Made by a program: the position numbers and the translations under genes. DNA of 64,000 nt from Nocardia concava NBRC 100430. GTDB taxonomy: Bacteria > Actinomycetota > Actinomycetes > Mycobacteriales > Mycobacteriaceae. The DNA is taken from contig NZ_BAFX01000124.1 of the NCBI RefSeq assembly GCF_000308815.1, positions 148,624 through 212,623 of the forward strand, read 5' to 3'. The first letter of the stretch is position 1. Every line of letters starts with the position of its first letter. Of the stretch, positions 1 to 7,645 are shown one piece after another. Below the pieces are notes generated by a model that worked only from the letters and a program-made list of their open reading frames with translations, had not been told where the DNA came from and made no database searches.

Positions 1-2153
1 CCAGCTGCGTGCGCATCCTGCGCACCCAGGCCTCGCTGCTGGCCGGGCTGAACACCAACTTCTCCATCTACGACGCGGATGATTCGCGGCGGCTGCTGGG
101 CATGATCATTCGCGATTTCGATATCGACGCGAAGAAGTACACGCCCCGGCTGCTGGCCACCGCCATCTCCAATCTCAAGAACGAGCTCATCGATCCCGAG
201 CAGGCCGCGGCCGACGCCGAGACCGAGGATGCCGAGCTGCCGCGCATCGTGGCCCGGGTCTTCGCCGAGTACCAGCGGCGGCTGCGCGCGGCCAATGCGT
301 TGGACTTCGACGATCTGATCGGCGAGACGGTGTCGCTGCTGCAGCGGCATCCGCAGGTGGCCGAGTACTACCGGCGGCGGTTCCGGCACGTGCTGGTCGA
401 CGAGTACCAGGACACCAACCACGCGCAGTACGTGCTGGTGCGAGAGCTGGTGGGCCATCACCGGAACCTGTGGGGCGACGAGCCGGACACCCCGGAGGAC
501 GACAACCGGGTGCCGCCGTCGGAACTGTGCGTGGTGGGTGACGCCGATCAGTCCATCTACGCCTTCCGCGGTGCGACCATCCGCAATATCGAGGAGTTCG
601 AGCGCGACTTCCCGGACGCGGAAACCATTCTGCTGGAACAGAACTACCGCTCCACACAGCACATCCTGACCGCCGCCAACGCGGTCATCGCCCGCAACGA
701 GGGGCGGCGGGAGAAGAAGCTGTGGACCGATCACGGCGACGGTGAGCTGATCGTCGGGTACGTGGCCGACAACGAGCACGACGAGGCCTCGTTCGTGGCG
801 CGGGAGATCGACAAGCTGGTCGATCAGGGCGACGCCAACTACGCGGATGTGGCGGTCTTCTACCGCACCAACAACAATTCCCGGGCGCTGGAAGAGATCT
901 TCATCCGAATGGGCCTGCCGTACAAGGTCGTCGGCGGCGTGCGCTTCTACGAGCGCAAGGAGGTCCGCGACATCGTGGCCTACCTGCGGGTGCTGGAGAA
1001 TCCGGACGACGCGGTGAGCCTGCGCCGGATCCTGAACACCCCGCGCCGCGGCATCGGCGATCGCGCGGAGGCGTGCGTGGCGGTGCATGCCGAGCAGCGG
1101 AATATCGGCTTCGCACAGGCGCTTCGGGACGCGGCCGAGGGGAAGGTGGCGCTGCTCAATTCGCGTTCGCAGCGGTTGATCGGCGGGTTCCTGGAGCTGC
1201 TCGACGAGATCCGGGCCGCGGGCGCGCAGGCCGATATGGACTTCCCGGATGTCGGTTCGATAGTCGAGGCGGTGCTGGATCGCACCGGGTACCGCGCCGA
1301 GCTGGAGGCCTCCGACGATCCGCAGGACGGCGCGCGGCTGGACAACCTCAATGAATTGGTCAGCGTCGCACGCGAATTCAGTTCCGAGGCGCGCAACAAT
1401 GTGGAGGCGGCCCGGGCCGAGGGCATCATTCCCGAGCAGGCCGAGGGCGAACCGGAGCCGGGCTCGCTGGCCGCGTTCCTGGAGCGCGTCTCGCTGGTGG
1501 CCGACGCCGACCAGATCCCCGAAGAGGGTTCCGGCGTGGTCACGCTGATGACCCTGCACACCGCCAAGGGCCTGGAATTCCCGGTGGTCTTCGTGACCGG
1601 CTGGGAGGACGGCCAGTTCCCGCACATGCGCGCACTGGGCGATCCCGCCGAGCTCCAGGAGGAGCGCCGCCTGGCCTACGTCGGCATCACCCGCGCCCGC
1701 AAGCGCCTGTACCTCACCCGCGCCGTGGTCCGCTCCGGCTGGGGCCAGCCCGTCTCCAACCCGGAATCCCGCTTCCTGCAGGAGATCCCGGGCCACCTCA
1801 TGGACTGGCGCCGCCTCGAGCCCACCCCCTCCCAAACCTCCCGCGGCTTCCGCCGCCGCGGCGAAGACGATGGCTTGGACCGCGACTGGACCCGCGGCGA
1901 CGGCTGGTCCGACCAACGCCCCGGCCTCAGCGGCCGCGGCGACCGCCGCCCCGCCCCCGCAGCAGCCGCCAAACGCAACAACACCAATCTCGTACTGGCC
2001 GTAGGCGACCGCGTCAACGACGACAAGTACGGCCTCGGCCGAGTCATCGCCGCCGAGGGCTTCGGCGACCTCGCCACGGTCACCATCGACTTCGGCACAG
2101 CCGGCAAGATCCGCCTGATCCCCAAGTTCAGCCGCACCCTCACCAAGCTCTAG
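1..2153 (+). CDS. pcrA: ATP-dependent DNA helicase PcrA/UvrD1, 5'-truncated by window edge
   Basis: Superfamily 1A 3'-5' helicase acting in nucleotide excision repair and fork processing. The frame is open from the first bases, and the visible N-terminus (RILRTQ...LNTNFSIYD) is the segment that follows motif Ia in PcrA/UvrD, so the Walker A region and the true start lie upstream of the window. Visible motifs are DEYQDTN (motif II), VVGDADQSIYAFRGA (III), EQNYRST (IV), VTLMTLHTAKGLEFPVVF (V) and YVGITRARKRLYL (VI). The C-terminal tail is basic and Gly/Arg-rich, followed by a Tudor-like end (VGDRVNDDKYGLGRVI) that in PcrA proteins contacts RNA polymerase. At least 714 residues are in the window. 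Identity is secure. The choice between PcrA and UvrD1 naming is only conventional. Confidence 0.95.
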   Translation, partial: SCVRILRTQASLLAGLNTNFSIYDADDSRRLLGMIIRDFDIDAKKYTPRLLATAISNLKNELIDPEQAAADAETEDAELPRIVARVFAEYQRRLRAANALDFDDLIGETVSLLQRHPQVAEYYRRRFRHVLVDEYQDTNHAQYVLVRELVGHHRNLWGDEPDTPEDDNRVPPSELCVVGDADQSIYAFRGATIRNIEEFERDFPDAETILLEQNYRSTQHILTAANAVIARNEGRREKKLWTDHGDGELIVGYVADNEHDEASFVAREIDKLVDQGDANYADVAVFYRTNNNSRALEEIFIRMGLPYKVVGGVRFYERKEVRDIVAYLRVLENPDDAVSLRRILNTPRRGIGDRAEACVAVHAEQRNIGFAQALRDAAEGKVALLNSRSQRLIGGFLELLDEIRAAGAQADMDFPDVGSIVEAVLDRTGYRAELEASDDPQDGARLDNLNELVSVAREFSSEARNNVEAARAEGIIPEQAEGEPEPGSLAAFLERVSLVADADQIPEEGSGVVTLMTLHTAKGLEFPVVFVTGWEDGQFPHMRALGDPAELQEERRLAYVGITRARKRLYLTRAVVRSGWGQPVSNPESRFLQEIPGHLMDWRRLEPTPSQTSRGFRRRGEDDGLDRDWTRGDGWSDQRPGLSGRGDRRPAPAAAAKRNNTNLVLAVGDRVNDDKYGLGRVIAAEGFGDLATVTIDFGTAGKIRLIPKFSRTLTKL

Positions 2154-2239
2154 GCGGCCGGCCGTGGGCGCAGCACAGCGCACGTGCCGGTGACGAGCGC
2201 GACCACGGCCAGCACCAAGGCGGGGCCGCCGCCTTGGTC
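2150..2239 (-). pseudogene. remnant: C-terminal tail of a membrane protein
   Basis: Read on the minus strand, this short stretch encodes a hydrophobic helix (PALVLAVVALVTGTCAVL) followed by RPRPAA and a stop at 2150-2152. This is the usual look of the last transmembrane helix of an MFS-type transporter. There is no start, and upstream coding similarity ends where the toxin gene begins on the other strand. I infer a decayed 3' end left by a deletion or insertion junction near 2230. It is too short to assign a family, and chance hydrophobicity in GC-rich antisense DNA is possible. Confidence 0.3.
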
Positions 2240-2533
2240 GAGCAGGCGCTGGACAGGCTGGCGGAGGCAGGCCCGGTGTTGGGCCGGCCTCTCGTCGATA
2301 CCCTCGAGCACAGCCGACTACGCAATCTGAAGGAACTCAGGCCTGGTTCCTGTGGTCAGTCGGAGATCCGAATGCTGTTCGTCTTCGACCCTGATCGCGA
2401 AGCCATCGTTCTGGTTGCTGGCGACAAGGCGAGAAGATGGTCTCGCTGGTACGAGGAGGCGATTCCGTTGGCCGAGCGCCGATACGCCGACTATCGAACC
2501 GAGAAAGACGTGGAGAAGGAACAGAGGTCATGA
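2234..2533 (+). CDS. HigB-like toxin (Gp49/DUF891, RelE/ParE fold), N-terminally truncated
   Basis: The visible protein (TTG start, 99 aa) contains the core of the phage Gp49-like HigB family: GRPLVDTLEHSRLRNLKELR, then SEIRMLFVFDP and VAGDKARRWSRWYEEAIPLA. Family members are ribosome-associated mRNA interferases. From my memory of the family, about 25 residues forming the first strand and helix should precede VEQALDRLAEAGP. The frame stays open upstream to 2153, but it has no ATG/GTG and encodes no recognisable toxin sequence. The gene is therefore probably truncated at its 5' end, and toxicity is doubtful. It overlaps the antitoxin start by 4 nt (ATGA at 2530-2533), the toxin-first order typical of higBA. 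Confidence 0.7.
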   Translation: MVEQALDRLAEAGPVLGRPLVDTLEHSRLRNLKELRPGSCGQSEIRMLFVFDPDREAIVLVAGDKARRWSRWYEEAIPLAERRYADYRTEKDVEKEQRS

Positions 2534-2859
2534 GCCCTGCGCGGAATTGGCGAGACATCAAGGCGGAAGCCCATCACCTACACCCGGAACTGGCGGATCC
2601 GGCAGTTCGTGCCGAGGCGTCGGCGCAGCTAGATGCCTACGTCGCGGGTTATCACCTCGAGGAGCTCCGCAAAACCCTGGGCAAGCCCCAGTCCGAGATC
2701 GCCGTGGTACTCGGTGTTTCTCAGTCACGCGTATCTCAAATCGAGAACGGCGATCTCGGCGCCATGGAACTCGACACTCTCCGGGCCTATGCCGAAGCGC
2801 TGGGTGGACGAGTGGAGATCACCCTCAGCGTCGGCCCGCACACCATCAAGGTCGCGTAG
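2530..2859 (+). CDS. HigA-like antitoxin, XRE-family HTH protein
   Basis: A 109-residue protein with a Cro/C1-type helix-turn-helix at about residues 48-85: LRKTLGKPQSEIAVVLGVSQ followed by SRVSQIENGDLGAMELDTLR. A short C-terminal strand (RVEITLSVG) ends it. This is the standard layout of antitoxins encoded directly after Gp49/HigB toxins, where they neutralise the toxin and repress the operon. The ATG at 2530 overlaps the toxin stop, so translation is coupled. A GAGAAGGAACAGAGG stretch just upstream supplies the ribosome binding site. A longer open frame starting at 2437 lies inside the toxin and is ignored. The antitoxin looks intact even though its toxin does not. Confidence 0.85.
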   Translation: MSPARNWRDIKAEAHHLHPELADPAVRAEASAQLDAYVAGYHLEELRKTLGKPQSEIAVVLGVSQSRVSQIENGDLGAMELDTLRAYAEALGGRVEITLSVGPHTIKVA

Positions 2860-2864
2860 TCCTG

Positions 2865-3104
2865 TCAGCTGGTGTGGCGGGAGAGGACGTCGTAGGCGCG
2901 GGCGGCGTCTTCGGGGAAGACCAGGATTTGGAAGCGGTCCTTGAGGTTTCGCCAGCGGTGGATGCGGGTGCGGCCGAGGGTGGCTCGGACTCCGTTTTCG
3001 CGTAGGAGGTGTTGGACGGTGCGGGCGGAGACCATGTCGTAGACGGTGGCGGCGGGGACCAGTAGGCCGAATTCGGCTTCGTCGGTGTGTGTTCGGAGGT
3101 TCAT
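2865..3104 (-). CDS. small conserved protein downstream of qcrB
   Basis: A 79-residue protein without membrane segments. It has an Asp/Glu-bearing N-terminus, an Arg-rich middle (GVRATLGRTRIHRWRNLKDR) and an alpha/beta-like end (FQILVFPEDAARAYDVLSR). The last part resembles small ferredoxin-like DUF2007 signal proteins, but I cannot assign a family. Its ATG (3102-3104) overlaps the qcrB stop (3101-3103) in an ATGA arrangement, so it is translationally coupled to the cytochrome b subunit and probably works with it. Codon use matches its neighbours. Confidence 0.6.
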   Translation of the reverse strand: MNLRTHTDEAEFGLLVPAATVYDMVSARTVQHLLRENGVRATLGRTRIHRWRNLKDRFQILVFPEDAARAYDVLSRHTS

Positions 3105-4705
3105 TGCCGACTCCCGGTGTCCTGCTTGGTCTTCAGCATGGTGAGCTGTGCCTGTTCCTCATGATGATGGACGGCGTCGAGGGCCGCGCGTTCTTCGGGT
3201 GGGTCGGCGGTCAGGAAGCCGCCGATTCCGGGCTTGCCCGCAGAGCCGAGCTTGCTCATCTTCTTCGGGACGGCGGCGCCCTGGTATGCCAAGGGGATTG
3301 GGTGTCCGTGCTCGTCCACCGGGCCGAGCGATTGATGGACCTCGATGTATTCGCCGTGCGGCAGTCGCTTGATGATGCCGGTCTCGATGCCGTGTTCGAG
3401 CACCGCGCGGTCGCTGCGCTGCAGGCCCAGGCAGAACCGGTAGGCCACGAAGTAGGCCAGGGGCGGCAGCACCAGCAGGGCGATGCGGAAGAACCAGGTG
3501 GTGGCGTTGAGCGAGATATCGAACTTCAAGGCGATGATGTCGTTGACGCAGGCGAAGGTGAGTACCAGGTAGAACGCGATGGCCATGGCCCCGATTCCGC
3601 TGCGCACCGGCACATCTCGCGGTCGCTGCAGCAGATTGTGGTGGGCGGTGTCCTTGGTGAGGCGCTTCTCGATCCACGGATAGATGGGGATGACCACCAG
3701 CACCAGGCCCATGATCACCGCCACCCAGAAGGGCGCGGGAATCGTGTAGTTGCCCAGGTAGATCTCCCACGGCGGCATGAGCCGGGCCAGGCCGTCGGTC
3801 CACATCATGTAGAAGTCGGGCTGCGAGCCCGCCGACACCTGAGCGGGGTTGTAGGGGCCGAGATTCCAGATCGGGTTGATCTGGAACAGTCCACCCATGA
3901 GTGACACGGTGGCCAGCGTGAACGCGAAGAACGCGCCCTGATCCAGCGAGAACACCGGAATGATGCGCGCGCCCACCACATTTCGCTCGGTGCGGGCGGG
4001 TCCGGGGAACTGGGTGTGCTTCTGGTACCAGACCAGCGCGATGTGCGTGACGATGAGCGCCAGCATGATTCCCGGGAACAGCAGCACGTGGGTGATGTAG
4101 AGGCGCGGGATCAGCACGGTGCCCGGGAATTCCCCGCCGAAGAGGAAGAAGTGCGTCCAGGTGCCGATGACCGGGACCGCCATGGTGATGCCGCCCAGCG
4201 GCGAACGCAGCCCGGTGCCGGAGAGCAGGTCGTCCGGCAGCGAATACCCGAAGTAGCCCTCGAACATGGACAGGATCAACAGGATCGCGCCGACCACCCA
4301 GGTGGCCTCACGCGGTTTGCGGAACGCGCCGGTGAAGAACACCCGCAGCATGTGGATGATCATCGAGGCCAGGAACAGCAGGGCGGCCCAGTGATGGAGC
4401 TGTCGCACGAACAGCCCGCCGCGCACGTCGAAGGAGATGTCGAGGACGCTGCGGTAGGCCGCGGACATCTGCACGCCGCGCAGCGGCTGGTACGAGCCCT
4501 CGTAGACGACCTCGGTCATGGAGGGTTCGAAGTACAGGGTCAGGTAGACCCCGGACAGCAGCAGGATGATGAAGCTGTAGAGGGCGATCTCCCCGAGCAG
4601 AAACGACCAGTGCGTCGGGAACACCTTGTTGATGGAGCGTTTCAGGCCCGCGGCCAAGTGATACCGCTGGTCGGCGGCATCGGCGCGGTTCGCGGTGGTA
4701 CTCAT
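3101..4705 (-). CDS. qcrB: cytochrome bc1 complex cytochrome b subunit, stand-alone paralogue
   Basis: A 534-residue actinobacterial-type cytochrome b, the quinol-oxidising membrane subunit of the bc1-aa3 supercomplex. Paired haem-ligand histidines are visible in LHHWAALLF/MIIHMLRVFF and YITHVLLFPG/IVTHIALVWYQKH. The long hydrophilic C-terminal extension after the core is typical of mycolic-acid actinobacteria. The start at 4705 (MSTTANRADAAD) is preferred over an ATG at 4741 because it matches the family's N-terminus. The canonical qcrC and qcrA genes and cytochrome c oxidase subunits are absent nearby; the gene is followed only by a coupled 79-aa protein. It is probably a second QcrB copy that swaps into, or modifies, the complex. 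Confidence 0.9.
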   Translation of the reverse strand: MSTTANRADAADQRYHLAAGLKRSINKVFPTHWSFLLGEIALYSFIILLLSGVYLTLYFEPSMTEVVYEGSYQPLRGVQMSAAYRSVLDISFDVRGGLFVRQLHHWAALLFLASMIIHMLRVFFTGAFRKPREATWVVGAILLILSMFEGYFGYSLPDDLLSGTGLRSPLGGITMAVPVIGTWTHFFLFGGEFPGTVLIPRLYITHVLLFPGIMLALIVTHIALVWYQKHTQFPGPARTERNVVGARIIPVFSLDQGAFFAFTLATVSLMGGLFQINPIWNLGPYNPAQVSAGSQPDFYMMWTDGLARLMPPWEIYLGNYTIPAPFWVAVIMGLVLVVIPIYPWIEKRLTKDTAHHNLLQRPRDVPVRSGIGAMAIAFYLVLTFACVNDIIALKFDISLNATTWFFRIALLVLPPLAYFVAYRFCLGLQRSDRAVLEHGIETGIIKRLPHGEYIEVHQSLGPVDEHGHPIPLAYQGAAVPKKMSKLGSAGKPGIGGFLTADPPEERAALDAVHHHEEQAQLTMLKTKQDTGSRQ

Positions 4706-4746
4706 GAACAACAGACGCCGGCGGGCCTCGAAACGTGACATCCGAA

Positions 4747-4770
4747 TACGACAGTTTGTCGTAGATCACA
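4747..4770. promoter_or_regulatory. operator candidate upstream of qcrB (dyad plus CRP-like site)
   Basis: TACGACA-GTT-TGTCGTA (4747-4763) is a perfect 7-bp inverted repeat 42 bp upstream of the preferred qcrB start. Overlapping it, TGTCGTAGATCACA (4757-4770) matches the GlxR/Crp pattern TGTG-N6-CACA with one mismatch. Either could control expression of the isolated qcrB. This is a pattern match only. Confidence 0.4.
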
Positions 4771-4795
4771 CTTTTCGGTTGTCAGGACGGCGCGA

Positions 4796-6178
4796 TCAGC
4801 GTGGCAGCAGGTTCGACAGCGCCTCGTCGAGGGTCGGGTAGCGGAAGCGGAAACCGTTGTGCCGGAGCACCTCGGAGGTGGCGTGCCGCCCGGTCAGCCC
4901 GAGCGCCGGATCGGTGCGCAGGAAGATCGCGCCGATGGTCAGCGCGGGCGCGGGAGTCGGCGGCGACCACGGGCGGCGCAGCTGCCTGCGCAGGGTGGCC
5001 ATGAGTTCCTTGTTGCGGACCGGGAAGTCCGTGGCCGCGACCACCACGCCGTTGGGCAGGCTCACCCGCGGATCCAGGCCGAGCCCGGCCCGCACGATGG
5101 CCAGCCAGTCCTCGAAGTGGATCCAGCTGAACCACTGCCGACCGTTGCCGACGCTGCCGCCCAGTCCCGCCTTGGTCAGGGCCGCCAGGCGTTTCAGCGC
5201 GGGCGCGTCCGGATCCAGCACGATGGAGGTGCGCAGGATCGTCCAGTGCGCGGCATTGGCACCGTCGAAGGCCGCCTCCCAGGGCGCGGCCACGCCGGTC
5301 ATCTGCGGCAGGCCGGGTTCGGGCAGCGGGGTGGCCTCGGTGCAGCGGGTCTCCCCGGCGTCGGACCAGATGGCGGTGGTGCTGGCCTGGATCCAATGGT
5401 CGATCGGCCGGTCCAGGGTCTTGGACGCCTCGACGAGAGCCCGCGTCGAATCGACTCGGCTGCGGCGCAATTCGGCGATATTGCGTGCGGTGGGCCGGCA
5501 GTCGACGAGCTTGCCCGCCAGGTTGATGACCGCGGTGCGGCCGGGATTGCGTAGGGCGTCGGCCCACGCGCCGACCGTGCGCCCGTCCCATTCGTATTGC
5601 GGGTAGGGCAGTTCCGCCACGGTGTGCCGGGTGAGGATGACCACGCGCTGGCCCCGGGAGGCGAGGTCGGCGGCCAGGATGCGCCCCAATGCGCCGGTGC
5701 CACCGGCGATTACGACGGTCAGCGCGTCGGCGGCGGGCTCGAGCCCGGCCAGCCTAGCCAGCCGCGTGAAGCAGGTGTGGGTGTCGGTCTCGAGCAGATC
5801 GCCGACCACCTTGCGCATGGTCGCGCCCGAGATACCGCTGAAGGTGAGCTGCTGGCTGAGTTCGGTGCCGCCGTCGCGCGGGGTGAGCACCCAGCGCATG
5901 CGCATGGTGCCCGCCGGTTCGGGCTGTTCGATGGTGATCTCGTGCTCGGGCACGAAGGTGGACAGCACGAACGGTTTCGCCAGCCGCCCGTGCACGGCCT
6001 CGTTCACGCGCCCGCGCGGCAGATAGTCGCCGGTGACCCCCGCGCCGGGCGCGGCGTGCAACGTCAGGGCGCTCACGGCGGGATTCCATTCGGGCCAGCG
6101 CGCCGGATCGCCGAGCACGCTCCACAACTGCTTCGGCGGGAGGGCGATCCATTGGGTGTACGTCGTTGTACGAGGCAT
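4796..6178 (-). CDS. SRPBCC domain fused to TIGR01777-type NAD(P)-dependent epimerase
   Basis: A 460-residue fusion. Residues 1-145 form an SRPBCC/polyketide-cyclase-like ligand pocket (PPKQLWSVLGDPARWPEWNP). Residues about 153-460 form a YfcH/SulA-type short-chain epimerase with a Rossmann motif (VVIAGGTGALGR), the family signature VINLAGKLVDCR, and a DUF1731 C-terminal end (GFRFRYPTLDEALSNLLP). The substrate is unknown for this family. The fused architecture is common in actinobacteria. The ATG at 6178 gives the normal SRPBCC N-terminus. The gene is monocistronic and divergent from the DUF3224 gene, with a 195-bp shared upstream region. Confidence 0.8.
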   Translation of the reverse strand: MPRTTTYTQWIALPPKQLWSVLGDPARWPEWNPAVSALTLHAAPGAGVTGDYLPRGRVNEAVHGRLAKPFVLSTFVPEHEITIEQPEPAGTMRMRWVLTPRDGGTELSQQLTFSGISGATMRKVVGDLLETDTHTCFTRLARLAGLEPAADALTVVIAGGTGALGRILAADLASRGQRVVILTRHTVAELPYPQYEWDGRTVGAWADALRNPGRTAVINLAGKLVDCRPTARNIAELRRSRVDSTRALVEASKTLDRPIDHWIQASTTAIWSDAGETRCTEATPLPEPGLPQMTGVAAPWEAAFDGANAAHWTILRTSIVLDPDAPALKRLAALTKAGLGGSVGNGRQWFSWIHFEDWLAIVRAGLGLDPRVSLPNGVVVAATDFPVRNKELMATLRRQLRRPWSPPTPAPALTIGAIFLRTDPALGLTGRHATSEVLRHNGFRFRYPTLDEALSNLLPR

Positions 6179-6373
6179 GCCCCGACGCTATTACCGCTGG
6201 GCCGCGCCCGGAAGCGTGGCCTTGGTCGCAACGCGTGGGTGTCGGCGGACATTCATTAACCGAGCTTCTGGATACAACAGGATTCCGGGCTTGATGAACC
6301 CCGCGCACCGCCCGAAGGTGAGGGAGGATACCCATGCGCCCTTTTCGGCGCATTCCTGAACAAGAGGCGAGCA

Positions 6374-6778
6374 ATGAGCGAGAAGATTCGCGTCGAAGGC
6401 ACCATCGCGGTGCACAAGTACGAGCCTGTCCCCTACGAAGAGCCCGAACAGGGCCCGGTCCTCACCCGAATCCATGTGGAGGAGAGCTTCTCCGGCGGTA
6501 TCGAGGGCGAGGGCGTGGTGGAGTTCCTGCAGTCCTCCTCCCCCGACGGCACCGCCAGTTTCGTTGGCATCGAACGCATTACGGGATCGGTGGACGGCAA
6601 GTCCGGCACCTTCCTGCTGCAGGACGCGGGCACCGTCGCCGACAATATCGTCAGCGGCGAGTGGTTCGTGATTCCCGGCTCCGGCACCGGCGACCTGACC
6701 GGATTGCGCGGCGAGGGCGGCTTCAAGGCCAATCTCGGTGAGGGCGCGCAGATCTGGCTCGACTACTGGTACGAGTAA
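6374..6778 (+). CDS. DUF3224 domain protein (allene-oxide-cyclase-barrel-like)
   Basis: A 134-residue beta-rich protein matching DUF3224 in pattern: an opening strand (RVEGTIAVHKYEPVPYEE), RIHVEESFSGGIEGEGVVEF, a GIERITGSVDGKSGTFLLQD core, then WFVIPGSGTGDLTGLRGEGG and a C-terminal LDYWYE. The family forms a small barrel. No catalytic role is established to my knowledge. An AAGAGG ribosome binding site lies just before the ATG. Its stop overlaps the following SDR start (TAATG), so the two are one operon. Confidence 0.8.
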   Translation: MSEKIRVEGTIAVHKYEPVPYEEPEQGPVLTRIHVEESFSGGIEGEGVVEFLQSSSPDGTASFVGIERITGSVDGKSGTFLLQDAGTVADNIVSGEWFVIPGSGTGDLTGLRGEGGFKANLGEGAQIWLDYWYE

Positions 6779-7503
6779 TGAGGACCGCCCTGATCACCGG
6801 CGCCGCCACCGGTATCGGCCGCTCCATCGCGGAAACCCTTGCTGCGCAGGGCGTCCGAGTGGGCATCAATCATCCGCACACGCCCGAGCTCGCCGACGAA
6901 GTGGTCGCGAAGATCGAGGCGGACGGGGGCCAGGCGCTGGCGCTGGCCGCCGATGTGCGTGACCGCGACGAGTACGCGGCCATGGTCGACCGGCTGCTGA
7001 CCACTTGGGGCAGCTGGGACATCCTGGTCAACAACGCGGCCGTCGCGATCACCAAACCGTTTCCGGAGATCACCTCCGAGGAATTCGATCTGAGCTTCGC
7101 CGTGAACGTCAAGGGCGTCTTTCACGGCATGCAGCTGGCCTGGGATCGGATGGCCGACAACGGCCGGATCATCACCATCTCCAGCTCCACCACCGCGCTC
7201 ATGCTGCCCGGCTACGCCGTCTACGACTCGACCAAGGGCGCGGTCGAACAGCTCACCCACATCCTGTCCAAGGAGTTCGGGCCGCGCGGCATCACGGTGA
7301 ACGCGGTCAGCCCGGGCGCCACCGAGACCGAGACCTATCGCACCGGCAAGAGCGACGAGTTCCTGGGGCGGCTCGAGGGCATGAGCGCCTTCGGCCGGTT
7401 GGGCAAACCGAGTGAGATCGCAGCTGTCGTAGCGTTTCTCGCCAGTGATGCGGCGAATTGGGTTACGGCGCAGAACATCCGGGTGAACGGCGGCACCGCC
7501 TAG
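6778..7503 (+). CDS. short-chain dehydrogenase/reductase
   Basis: A 241-residue classical SDR. The N-terminal cofactor motif is TGAATGIGRS, NNAA is at about 83-86, the catalytic Ser is in ISSSTT, and the YDSTKGA segment supplies the Tyr-x-x-x-Lys pair. The end (AANWVTAQNIRVNGGTA) is the usual FabG-type C-terminus. The cofactor-binding loop suggests NADP(H), and the substrate cannot be told. It overlaps the DUF3224 gene by one base, so translation is coupled. It is followed by the palindromic repeat at 7521-7628. Confidence 0.88.
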   Translation: MRTALITGAATGIGRSIAETLAAQGVRVGINHPHTPELADEVVAKIEADGGQALALAADVRDRDEYAAMVDRLLTTWGSWDILVNNAAVAITKPFPEITSEEFDLSFAVNVKGVFHGMQLAWDRMADNGRIITISSSTTALMLPGYAVYDSTKGAVEQLTHILSKEFGPRGITVNAVSPGATETETYRTGKSDEFLGRLEGMSAFGRLGKPSEIAAVVAFLASDAANWVTAQNIRVNGGTA

Positions 7504-7520
7504 CCCGGAAGATTGACCAG

Positions 7521-7628
7521 CGCCCCGTCATCCCCGCTCGTCATCCCGGCATGCTGTTGGCCGGGATCCACACCCCGAGCGGTGGATTCCGGCCAAAAGC
7601 ACGCCGGAATGACGGAGATGACGGGGCG
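7521..7628. repeat. palindromic repeat element, copy A (intergenic, also a terminator)
   Basis: A nested inverted repeat between the convergent SDR and mcr genes. The outer arms CGCCCCGTCATC (7521-7532) and GATGACGGGGCG (7617-7628) are perfectly complementary. The inner arms at 7540-7571 and 7582-7613 match at 28 of 32 positions and have the core GTCATnCCGGC...GGCCGGnATCCAC. Its right inner arm, reverse-complemented, matches the left arm of the copy inside the NRPS gene (59756-59786) at all 31 positions. Position and structure suggest it also stops transcription from both sides. Confidence 0.85.
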
Positions 7629-7645
7629 ACTGATCCTCCGGTTCG

